Positions 1 to 8,028 of a stretch of DNA of 20,527 nt are shown here, one piece after another. A model generated the notes under the pieces. That model was given only the letters and a program-made list of their open reading frames with translations, had not been told where the DNA came from and searched no databases. Both the position numbers and the translations under genes were made by a program. The stretch comes from Chara braunii. Lineage: Eukaryota > Streptophyta > Charophyceae > Charales > Characeae. Position 1 is the first letter of the stretch. Every line of letters begins with the position of its first letter. The stretch lies in NCBI GenBank assembly GCA_003427395.1, contig BFEA01000203.1:640159-660685 (forward strand). The letters are read 5' to 3'.

Positions 1-50
<50 letters not shown>
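1..50. repeat. A50 homopolymer at the window edge
   Basis: The window opens with 50 consecutive A, then CCCC, TT and a second run of seven A. It may be the tail of a plus-strand retroelement ending here, or the start of a tract cut by the window or contig boundary. Its true length cannot be judged from this side. Confidence 0.9.
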
Positions 51-52
<2 letters not shown>

Positions 53-330
53 CCTTAAAAAAAGAGTGTTCCGCTATGTATGTTTCTCAATTCCTGTTCA
101 TGCATTTGAGTCATTCTATCGCGTCACCATTGCCCGGGCTCCTCAAATGGCGGGTTCGAACCTTTGGTTCCCTAAAGGATCAGGCTGGTATAGTGGAACC
201 GAACCTGACAGCTTGCTTGGTGAGAAACATACCCTTGAATTCAAGAGAGGTAATGATTTTTGGACCGTGATAATAGGGGTATGACGATGAACCACACACT
301 GTCTGTGAGTGCTTGATGATTCTTACTGAC

Positions 331-393
331 AAACCGCTGCTCCCCAGAATAGAAGGAGCCTTGTGTGTTTTGTCAAAAAAAAAAAAAAAAAAA
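331..393 (+). mobile_element. 3' end of a poly(A) retroelement, plus orientation
   Basis: This stretch reads as the 3' terminus of a plus-strand retroelement. It has a stem-loop with arms GCTCC (339-343) and GGAGC (355-359) around a loop containing AATAGA, then a short GT-rich spacer ending in TTTTGTC, then A19 (375-393). The hairpin and the TTTGTC-An arrangement recur at 19193-19288, and the hairpin recurs in the LINE 3' UTR at 2640-2661, both in minus orientation. The body probably extends left through about 66-330, where I recognise no gene and see no similarity to the LINE 3' UTR. No 5' end or target duplication is visible. It could be a truncated LINE relative or a non-autonomous SINE-like partner. 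It lies downstream of the TIG exon, probably in an intron of that gene. Confidence 0.6.
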
Positions 394-585
394 CATAAAC
401 ACAAAAGAGAAGGGGTAGACGAGTGAATATTGAACCTATAGATGGCATTCATAGACAAAGGTCTGAGACAGACTCTCAGATGGAATCCACTGCAGCACAC
501 ACTGAGGGAGGGTGTTCTTTTGGAAAGAGCTATCTTCCACAAAGAGTGGTCTTGATAATGCGAGCAGAAAGGCACATAGACTCAC

Positions 586-2042
586 AGTAATATTTGCTGG
601 GCCTGGGGAGCTCCTTGCCCTCGTAGTTAAGCATGTGACTTCCACCGAACTTGCTTCAATTACTTTGCATATGTCTCTCCCTATTGTGATTTCATTGTCA
701 GAAACCTTATCACTGAACCCAAGCCCTGAAAAGATGACAGTAGTCCCTCCTCCCATGCCTCCTGACCTTGGAGTAACGCTGTTGAATATGAAAGGCACAT
801 CCAGGACTGCAACCTCGGTTGATGCAATCAGAGACCTGTAAAGTTCAGATCTGCTAGGATACATCATGGACTTGTATGGTGATCCCAGGATTCGCGGCCC
901 AACACTCCTGCCGATACGAGGAATATGAACAACTACTGGATGGATGCCAGCCATCATCCCTGGGAGATCACAGGCTAGTGATCGGTTATCAACTGCATAT
1001 TCTAGGAATTGAGAGTCGACTTCAGGCTCGTCCATGTCATCGTCTTCCCCCATGTAATCCACATTGGGCGGTGGAGGATTTCCCGCATGCGGTGGTGATG
1101 GTGGGGTATTTTCACTCCCGACCTGTTGGTTTTCTGGAGCAGCTTCTGGTGAACCTGAAGAAGCTGTTTTAACAACTTGTTTAAGTTTTTGCTGCAGTAT
1201 ACACTTCTCACCCCCAATATAAACTTCCACAGAGGCAGGCTGTACGCCGGGCATCGGCAAAAAGTTGCCGCCCTGCACAGAAATGGTTGCAGCCGTCCAT
1301 GGCTCGACTACCTCAGGATCAATTTGCTCGATGAAGGGCGTGAGAGACCAGTCAAATGTGAACGAGTTGATGCCAGGAACCACAGCTGGTTGCGGAAATT
1401 CTGGTTTAGGTCGGAGATTCCAGTCGCCAGAAGACAAACGCCATGTTGGGTCTGATTTCCATGCCTTACTGCCTCCTGATGTGCTTGCTACGTACATAAC
1501 AGATCTATCTTCAAACCACACCTCCACCCAGATGGAATAGACCCCTGAAACATTGGATGCAGGTGAAACCACAACCAGTTGTTCTTCACTTGCAGCAAGC
1601 ACCTGTGCCTCCATCATGTCTGCAAACCAGACCCGGTTCCTGCCCGCAGTTGTTGAGAATCCATGGCCGAAGATAGTCACATGGGTCCCCCCATACACGG
1701 ACCCTGCCCTTGGAGTTGTTGAGTAGATCCCCGTTGTAAAGTTTTGCACTATGGGAAACGGGCTACCCCCCCTCGCGTAACCTTTGCTTTTCAATTCTAT
1801 ATTCACAAGGTATCTGCCAGCAGTTAAGATTGGTATGCGGCACCGTATCATGCTTTGTTGCTCCAGCAAGGTAACAATGCAGTCTTTCCCATATCCGTCT
1901 GATGAAGTCGGCATGAACGACACACGTACATCATTTGGTTGAGATCCAAATTTCCTTCCGTAGATGATCATGTCCTCCTCGCCAGTAAGCCCAGAAAATG
2001 CTGGAGGGTCCACTTCAATAGCATCTACCTCAGGTGTTGCGT
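586..2042 (-). CDS. IPT/TIG-domain protein, large internal exon (partial gene)
   Basis: The open frame encodes about 486 residues with four immunoglobulin-like IPT/TIG modules. Counting residues from the frame's GTG at 2061, they lie at roughly 13-107, 111-193, 242-382 and 423-494. Each starts with the family's P-x-x-G-x-x-x-G-G-T-x-x-x-I/F-x-G-x-x-F pattern, clearest in TTPRAGSVYGGTHVTIFGHGF and in the fourth copy. The third module is split by a Pro-rich and acidic insert (about 300-350). Such modules build extracellular parts of surface or secreted proteins.

The last module stops at its NIT strand exactly where GTGAGT (585-580) forms a splice donor, so the remaining open frame down to 436 is probably intron. 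There is no ATG in this frame near the 5' end. Candidate acceptors are ATGCAG just before 2042 (phase 1) and TCTAG just before 2124 (phase 0). The second would add a hydrophobic, signal-peptide-like stretch. First and later exons are not identified. Family is confident, boundaries are not. Confidence 0.75.
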
Positions 2043-2127
2043 CTGCATGAAATGGCAACACGGGATGTACAGTCCTTGAGGATGTCAGAAATTGAATTAG
2101 AGTGGATGCAACAAAGATAGCCCGCTA

Positions 2128-2547
2128 GACATTCTGAATGCCGGAAGCAGCCCTGCCAGAATTCAACATTCTGGATGTCCAGTTGCAGACCACCCCCATG
2201 GGCATCACCACTTTTTCTTTCATATCAAGACTTTCATTACATTTTCGTAAAGGATGGCTGCCAACCTCGCAAAAAGAATGGGGAAAAGTCACTGGGATGA
2301 TTACCCAACATCATTTGAGCATCAAACATCAAAAGAAAGAGCCAAGTATCATGCTCAGTAAGCAAAAACAGCCAAGCATCATGCTCATGAAAAAAAACAG
2401 GCAAGCATCTTTAAAAGAAAACATCCCTAGAATGGAAATCCGTTGCAGATGGATCTCAGTCAAACAGTCAGCGAAAAAGAGACTGGACAGGATGGTGGCC
2501 AATAGGGACTCCTTTCTCAGAAGATGGCTGCTACACGGCAAGATTCC
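2128..2547. other. Host flank without recognised gene
   Basis: This lies between the TIG exon and the LINE. On the minus strand it would be intron or 5' UTR of the TIG gene. An imperfect tandem repeat of about 30 bp (unit beginning AGCCAAG-ATCATGCTCA) starts at 2340 and 2370, with a weaker third copy near 2400. Open frames here lack recognisable domains. The stretch ends in the 11-bp sequence repeated beyond the LINE. Confidence 0.6.
2537..2547. repeat. Target-site duplication of the LINE, left copy
   Basis: GGCAAGATTCC directly precedes the T-rich tract that is the LINE's poly(A) tail on the other strand. The same 11 bases occur at 11858-11868, where the inverted LINE fragment ends. The first five bases (GGCAA) also match LINE sequence at the far junction, so the certain duplication is 6 bp and the rest may be microhomology. 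Confidence 0.75.
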
Positions 2548-2573
2548 TTTTTTTTTTTCTTTTTTCTTTTTTT
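2548..2573 (-). other. LINE poly(A) tail
   Basis: On the plus strand this is a 26-base T tract with two C interruptions, adjacent to the target-site duplication. On the minus strand it is the A-rich tail following TTGTGTC. The interruptions fit an aged tail. No AATAAA is seen just upstream on the minus strand. Confidence 0.8.
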
Positions 2574-2588
2574 GACACAACACCCCCG

Positions 2589-2633
2589 CCAGTGTTAGTG
2601 GTGCTGATAAGAGCAGACACCGCTAACACCTGG
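2589..2633 (-). repeat. Long stem-loop near the LINE 3' end
   Basis: The 45-base stretch folds on itself. CCAG pairs with CTGG, TGTTAG with CTAACA, TGGTG with CACCG (one G-T pair), and CTG with CAG near the loop, with single-base bulges. It sits between the shared 22-bp hairpin and the poly(A) tail. It is absent at the other two elements that share the hairpin. Confidence 0.65.
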
Positions 2634-2639
2634 GGAGAG

Positions 2640-2661
2640 GCTCCATCTATTGGTGGGGAGC
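2640..2661 (-). repeat. Conserved 3' stem-loop, LINE copy
   Basis: Plus-strand arms GCTCC (2640-2644) and GGAGC (2657-2661) pair. The sense-strand loop contains CAATAGAT, and CCA/TGG can extend the stem. The same arms and loop core occur at 339-359 and 19266-19288. LINE reverse transcriptases of the stringent type are known to recognise a 3' hairpin; that role here is inference. Confidence 0.65.
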
Positions 2662-3220
2662 ATCACCTGCTGGGAAGCGGGCCTAGCGTCCCCTATACAG
2701 ATTGAATTTACAGCATGTCGGAACAAGAACCCTTCTGGAGGAGTCCTGCCAACATTGATTACCCTGGCATCCAGGGGATTGACTGAGCAGGAGGTAGGGG
2801 AGGGGGGGAACCTCTACACCATGGAACCGGTGCCGGATCCAATTGTGACTCACTAGTTCCTCCTTCCCCCCACCCAGTCTGAACTGTCACTTCTAAAGTC
2901 GTCGCCTTGCTCATATCCCACCCACTGGAAACCGGGTCCAGCGTCCCATTTATACTTTATGTCGCACTTTAATTGGTGGTTGTGGGTTTCCTGAGGCTGT
3001 GCATCTCGTTCCTCCCGGGGCTCCATTGTACCATGGAACTGCTAATGTCACCCATCCCTTGTCGGAGCTCCCCTTATCCCTATGCCCAGCCCTGTTACGG
3101 CAGTCCCCCTGTTTGTGCTGTGCACTCCCTGTTCTTTTTTACCTGAGGAGAGGCTAGTCCCGCCCCCGATGTGGGCTCTTCCTCTTCTGCCAATCTCCTA
3201 CTGCAAATATCTACCTATCT

Positions 3221-3330
3221 CGAACCTCCCAGGGATTCAGTCTACACTGTCAGCTCCATACCATTGCAGGTCCACCGAACCTCCCAGGGATTCAGTCTAC
3301 GTCGTCAGATCCATACCATTGCAGGTCCAC
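3221..3330. repeat. 55-bp tandem repeat, two copies, in LINE 3' UTR
   Basis: The units 3221-3275 and 3276-3330 both begin CGAACCTCCCAGGGATTCAG and end GCAGGTCCAC, and differ at only a few bases in the middle. Confidence 0.9.
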
Positions 3331-3466
3331 CATTGCCATCTGGTGGGGAGGGAAGGGATCGGGGAATTCAGAGGGTGGTCTCATCGGGAACTCCTGGCTC
3401 ACCACTGTCCAGTCCTTGAAACATATACTATAGTCCTTTCTGAACTTTCCCTGGTGGTCACCCTGG

Positions 3467-6400
3467 TCACCTTGGGTGGGCCTGCCTTCCCATCTGACGG
3501 AGGCAATCCAACCCCCATTCTCGCTGCCCAACCAGTCCGTTGAGAATTGCTGGATTGTTTGCTCTGGCTGAATGGAACAGGTTGAATTGAGTTTTAATTC
3601 TTTGCCATTGTACCATCACTTCTTGTTGGACGTATTGTTTTATAAGTTCTGTCACCTCTCCCTCTGTTGTGCGGGCCCCCTCTATTGCATATATGCAGCG
3701 TTTCCTCCAGAGGGCCCACATGACCGCTCTCCGTCCTGTTTTGAACATGTTGTTTTCGAAAGTGCTGTCCGTAGGGGAGGCCCATGTCTCGCATAGTATG
3801 GCTTTCCAGTCCCAGGGCCATTTTGACCCAGTGCCCAGATGGGACCAGATTCTATCCCACCATCGCCATGTGAGGACTGCCCCCGGACATTGCATGAATA
3901 TGTGTTCTATTGTTTCCGGGATTTTGCGCGAGGGGAAGGCAGTATGGCACGTCTTGCACCAGGGTAGCGTCTGTCCTCTCTGCTCCAGATAGGTACGGTC
4001 TATCAACCAATAGTTGGTGGGTAAGCAACGGTGTTCTATTTGCCACTGTAGAGAGGCCATTTTAGCTGGCCTGGCTCTGGTGGCAGTGAACCAGCGGATG
4101 GGGCGGATCACTTCGGTTCCTATATTTAATTGTGATCTCCATCTTTCCTTTACCTTTTCCTTTATATTTACTTTGGGGCGCAGTAGGCGGTATGTTGCTT
4201 TCACTGTCAGGTTTTGCAGCTTTGTCTTTCCCTGGGATCTGCTTTTCCTTGAGTGAGACCACTGCCAATCCACGCGGTCTAAGGGGAGTTCGACCAGTGG
4301 GGTATTTGGTTGATATGCGGTCCATGTGTCCTTATCCCCTGGCACATGGATCCCTTGTAGTTCCTTATTTTCCACCCATTTTGTCACATCCGGGGAGTAT
4401 CGGGTAAGGGCATTGTCCTTGTGTATGTGGAAAAGATTAATCACGATTTCGTCCGCTCGCACATCCACCACATTTCCCACACTTTTTGGGTCATCCGGTA
4501 GCGATACCCAGTCCCCTGCTTCTAGCCGTGGCCCTTTGCGCAGAATGCGCACCCAGTCCAAGGGAATTCCAAACATCAACATCTCAAGGTTCTCTTCAAT
4601 ATTGTGACAGTATTTTAGTGAGTCCTTCAATTGTTGCGCTGTCTTCCACTCCCTCATCTCTGGGTCCCAAATGTCTTTTATTTGGATAACACCTTTCTTA
4701 ACCCAGTTGGACCACGGGGTAGCCGAGCTGCTAAACACCCTACTATGCCTGTCGGTGATCCTTCTATTTCCGAAGAGGGGTTGGCGCATCACCTCCTCCC
4801 ACCTGGTCGGAGGGGGGTTGTCTGGAAGCGGGAGTTGACGCCAGGCTCTCAGAACCCTGACCCAAAAATCATCCCGGGCCAGGTCCTTCCGGATTGTTCC
4901 CCTATTCAATTCCAGGCCGTCTCGAGCCCGCCGTGGCACAGTCCAGAAGCGGTCTTCCAGCCAGGTCAGCGGGTGAACATTTTGTGGTGCTTGCGGGGCA
5001 AGTCTGGTCATCTGTTCCAGCGCTAGGGTGTGCCATGGGAGTTGTTGTCCAAAGAGTAGCCTCTTAACCCATTGCACCATTATTGTCGTAACCTGTGTTT
5101 CCGGGTCTAGGATCCCTAGCCCCCCTTTGTTTTTTGGTTGGATCACCGATGACCAAGCTACCCTGGTAATGACATTCTTAAGCTCACCATCACCTCGCCA
5201 CAGCAGTGCCGTTACCTGACGCTTCAGAGATCGGATGGCTTCCTTGCTGAGAGCCAAGATTGCTGATTTATACCAAAGGGCTGCCAGCACCACGCTGTTG
5301 ATGGCCAGCACCCTGCCGAATAAGGAGGTGTGTTGGTTCTTCCAATGAGCCAATTTTTCCAAAGCGGGTTTCAGTATCCACTCATCATTCGAAGCCGGTC
5401 TGCCTAGTGCCGTTAGCATGATTCCCAACACTCTAACCGGGGCCTCTTCGGGGAGCCACTTGACTCGTGGAAGCTCCGGGGGGCGTACGCCTTGATGATG
5501 AATCCACCAGCCCAAGGTTTTATTTCCCCAGTTCACAGTCATGTCCGAGATCGTTGTAAAGCGGTTGAAGAGTCTTCTAATCTCGTCCATGTTAGCCGTT
5601 GTGGCATCTACCATGATTGTCAAGTCGTCTGCGAACAATGAGCAGATAGGGATGGCGTCCTCAGGGATGGCCGAGATCTGCAGCTTCCGCAGGTCTTTAT
5701 TGGCACGAAGATTCGCTGCCAGTGCCCCCATCACAATTATAAAAAGGAAGGGTGCCAGAGGATCTCCTTGTCTGACTGACCGCTGAAGCGGGAAGGCCGG
5801 CGCCACCCTGCCGTTGACTTGGACGCACGTGGTGGCGTTGTGATGCAAAATTTCGGTCCAGCGCCGAAAAACAGGACCGATGTTCATTTTTTCCATGCAT
5901 CGGTCCAAAAATTGCCAATCAACATGATCATAGGCTTTCTCGAAATCGATGAAGACCACGGCTGCGTTTTGTTTGTCTTGTCTTGTGAGTTTGAGGAGTT
6001 CGTTGACTAATAGGATATTGTCGTGAATCCTACGCCCCTTTACGAATCCAATCTGTGTTGGGTGAATGATGTCTTCCAGGAATGGGATCAGGCGGTTTGC
6101 CAGGGCTTTTGCTAACATTTTGTATACCACTGTCAGCAACGTTATTGGTCTATAGTTCCTGATATCCATCTTGTCCCCCTTCTTGTACAGTAGGGTGAGA
6201 ACACCCTGTCCGACCAGCTCGCCCATCTGCCCCGTCTCCCACACCTGATTATAGAAGTTCATCAGATCCGAGGCCATGTGGGTCCAGAAGGTCTCCCAGA
6301 ACTCTTTAGGGAACCCATCAATACCCGGCGTCTTCTCCTCCTCCATTTGCATCATCGCCGTCCAGAATTCCTCCTTGGACAGGGGGCGGTCCAAATCCAT

Positions 6401-7921
6401 TTTTTGCTGGCCCATCAGGGTCTTCTCAAGGGGTTTGAGGAATTCTTCAATTTCTTTCTCTCTGATGTCTTTCTCCCTTTGTGCGCATCGCGAGGTAAAT
6501 AGATCCTTGAAGAAGGATCTTGCTATCTGCACACATTGGGGAGTGGAGGCCACGACGTCATTGTGACCGGTCTGTGGGTCATAAAATGCTTCTATGGTGG
6601 ATCTATGTGCGCGTACCTGGGCCATACTAAAGAATCTTTTGTCCATGGCCCCTTCCGTTTGGTATCGTGCTAGGCGTCCTCGGATGCGTGCTCCCTCCCA
6701 TCGTTGTGTGGCAAACATCTGAAGTTGTTGTTTTAGTGCCTGTGCACCTGAATCCTCCCCTTGTTGTGCCTGTTGCGCTTCATGTGGGTTGTGTGCTCTT
6801 GAGTTCTCCCCTTGCTGGTCCTCGGGGTGTTCTTGGTGTTCAAGTTGCTGCAGTTGCTGGTGAATTTCCATCTCTTGCTGGTGTTTCTTTGCTGCCAAAA
6901 GTTTGGAGTACGCCTGACATTTTCTTCCCAGGTAGAACAGTCCATTATTAAACCAGTCTATATTATGTTGGATGTGCTGTTTCTGTGTGCGCCAGCATGG
7001 CCAACAGTCCGTAATGTATTCCTGGAATGTTTGTTGTTGTAAGATCGAAGTGTTAAGTTTGTAGAATCTTGGGCCTCGATCTGGTTTCTTCCGGAAGGAC
7101 AGAATGATGGTGCACATTTTGTGATCCAGACCCGGGTAGGGGCTGGCTGGTAAGACAGTTGCAAGAAGCAAGGATCCTTCCAGATCTTCTGAGGTTAGGA
7201 TTAAGTCGATCCTGGATCTCGTCTGGTGCTCCGTCCCCGTTTTGCATAGACAAGAGTAGTATCTTGTGTCTGGGTTTAATCTGCGGAACGAGTCGAACAC
7301 TTTAAGTGATAGGCATAGCTCGTTAATTATCTGCTCATCTTCCTCTACACACCCCGGGGCAGGGGAGGGTGCTCGCCATCTGTCCATCCACCGATCTGGG
7401 GCTGCATTGCAGTCCCCAGCTATGATGACTGGGACCCCGTTCGGGATATGCGATTTGATATTCTCAAAGAAGGTTTTCCTTTCATTTACCGCTTTGGGGG
7501 CATAGACGCACAATATGCATACAATTTCCAGTTCCAAGGTGACTAGAATTGACACCCATCGGCCCTCCTCCTGATCCATTGCCCAATACACGGGATCCGC
7601 CTGAGATTCGGGGGGGATCCAAATGGCCACCCCTACACTCCCTGGTTTTGGAGCATTGGCTCTGAAGGCCTTGTATGGCCAGACCATTTTATGTATGCGA
7701 TTGTGTTCTGGAGTGTCCATCAAGTGCGTTTCCTGGACACATACTATGTCTGGCCAGCTTCTACCCCCTACCCCTCTCATTAGGTCCCAGGTTGCATTGT
7801 GCTTTTCAGATTTACTCGAGGCCAGACCATTCACATTCAGTGATCGCAAGTCTAAGTCTGCTGCCCTTTTACATTGGTTCCAGATTCGGTCTTTCCCGTA
7901 TACTGCTATAACCGGGTCCAT
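3467..7921 (-). CDS. LINE ORF2: endonuclease-reverse transcriptase
   Basis: This 1,484-residue protein would nick the target DNA and copy the element's RNA at the nick. The N-terminal endonuclease (about 25-275) keeps its catalytic set: LNVNG (28-32), QETH (63-66), GDCN (169-172), RSRIDLILTS with D239, and LDH (265-267). A Gln/Glu/His-rich linker (about 345-405) follows. The reverse transcriptase spans roughly 520-800, with IDFEKAYD (658-665), RSVRQGDPL (714-722) and FADD (763-766). A zf-RVT-like region near 1290-1350 has CKTC, then HIFMQC.

The ATG at 7921 is preceded immediately by an in-frame TAA, which fixes the start. It lies 106 nt after the ORF1 stop. No stop or frameshift is visible across 4.45 kb, so the element was active recently or this ORF is under selection. 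Some catalytic capacity may remain, although the partner ORF1 is broken. Confidence 0.95.
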   Translation of the reverse strand: MDPVIAVYGKDRIWNQCKRAADLDLRSLNVNGLASSKSEKHNATWDLMRGVGGRSWPDIVCVQETHLMDTPEHNRIHKMVWPYKAFRANAPKPGSVGVAIWIPPESQADPVYWAMDQEEGRWVSILVTLELEIVCILCVYAPKAVNERKTFFENIKSHIPNGVPVIIAGDCNAAPDRWMDRWRAPSPAPGCVEEDEQIINELCLSLKVFDSFRRLNPDTRYYSCLCKTGTEHQTRSRIDLILTSEDLEGSLLLATVLPASPYPGLDHKMCTIILSFRKKPDRGPRFYKLNTSILQQQTFQEYITDCWPCWRTQKQHIQHNIDWFNNGLFYLGRKCQAYSKLLAAKKHQQEMEIHQQLQQLEHQEHPEDQQGENSRAHNPHEAQQAQQGEDSGAQALKQQLQMFATQRWEGARIRGRLARYQTEGAMDKRFFSMAQVRAHRSTIEAFYDPQTGHNDVVASTPQCVQIARSFFKDLFTSRCAQREKDIREKEIEEFLKPLEKTLMGQQKMDLDRPLSKEEFWTAMMQMEEEKTPGIDGFPKEFWETFWTHMASDLMNFYNQVWETGQMGELVGQGVLTLLYKKGDKMDIRNYRPITLLTVVYKMLAKALANRLIPFLEDIIHPTQIGFVKGRRIHDNILLVNELLKLTRQDKQNAAVVFIDFEKAYDHVDWQFLDRCMEKMNIGPVFRRWTEILHHNATTCVQVNGRVAPAFPLQRSVRQGDPLAPFLFIIVMGALAANLRANKDLRKLQISAIPEDAIPICSLFADDLTIMVDATTANMDEIRRLFNRFTTISDMTVNWGNKTLGWWIHHQGVRPPELPRVKWLPEEAPVRVLGIMLTALGRPASNDEWILKPALEKLAHWKNQHTSLFGRVLAINSVVLAALWYKSAILALSKEAIRSLKRQVTALLWRGDGELKNVITRVAWSSVIQPKNKGGLGILDPETQVTTIMVQWVKRLLFGQQLPWHTLALEQMTRLAPQAPQNVHPLTWLEDRFWTVPRRARDGLELNRGTIRKDLARDDFWVRVLRAWRQLPLPDNPPPTRWEEVMRQPLFGNRRITDRHSRVFSSSATPWSNWVKKGVIQIKDIWDPEMREWKTAQQLKDSLKYCHNIEENLEMLMFGIPLDWVRILRKGPRLEAGDWVSLPDDPKSVGNVVDVRADEIVINLFHIHKDNALTRYSPDVTKWVENKELQGIHVPGDKDTWTAYQPNTPLVELPLDRVDWQWSHSRKSRSQGKTKLQNLTVKATYRLLRPKVNIKEKVKERWRSQLNIGTEVIRPIRWFTATRARPAKMASLQWQIEHRCLPTNYWLIDRTYLEQRGQTLPWCKTCHTAFPSRKIPETIEHIFMQCPGAVLTWRWWDRIWSHLGTGSKWPWDWKAILCETWASPTDSTFENNMFKTGRRAVMWALWRKRCIYAIEGARTTEGEVTELIKQYVQQEVMVQWQRIKTQFNLFHSARANNPAILNGLVGQREWGLDCLRQMGRQAHPR

Positions 7922-8028
7922 TTACTTGACTTGCAATCGTATACGGATCACACACGTGTCCAGGGCAGTTGTTCCCAATCCCAGTCTGTGGCCCCCGCCG
8001 TCGTCCTGAGTAGCGCACACAGGCTCTT

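Larger units (their letters stand above)
2574..3466 (-). other. LINE 3' UTR
   Basis: This 0.9-kb stretch follows the ORF2 stop and carries no convincing coding frame. It contains a two-copy 55-bp tandem repeat (3221-3330). Two degenerate copies of a block related to GGGAA-CGGG-C-AGCGTCCC occur near 2672-2695 and 2930-2952. Close to the tail are two stem-loops. The plus-strand open frame at 3082-3543 crosses the 55-bp repeats and looks spurious. Confidence 0.7.

Noticed and set aside
149-195. tRNA-like boxes: GGTTCGAACC (153-162) and TGGTATAGTGG (185-195)
   Set aside because: They are in reverse order for a normal tRNA. I tested a permuted tRNA gene, but the T-arm stem does not pair and no acceptor stem forms.
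180-575. Minus-strand 131-codon open frame
   Set aside because: It crosses the poly(A) tract and the retroelement 3' end and has no domain.
436-585. C-terminal 49 codons of the TIG open frame as protein
   Set aside because: They follow a good splice donor at the exact end of the fourth module and have no TIG character, so they are probably intron.
3082-3543. Plus-strand 153-codon frame
   Set aside because: It lies antisense to the LINE 3' UTR and ORF2 end and is partly made of the 55-bp repeat.
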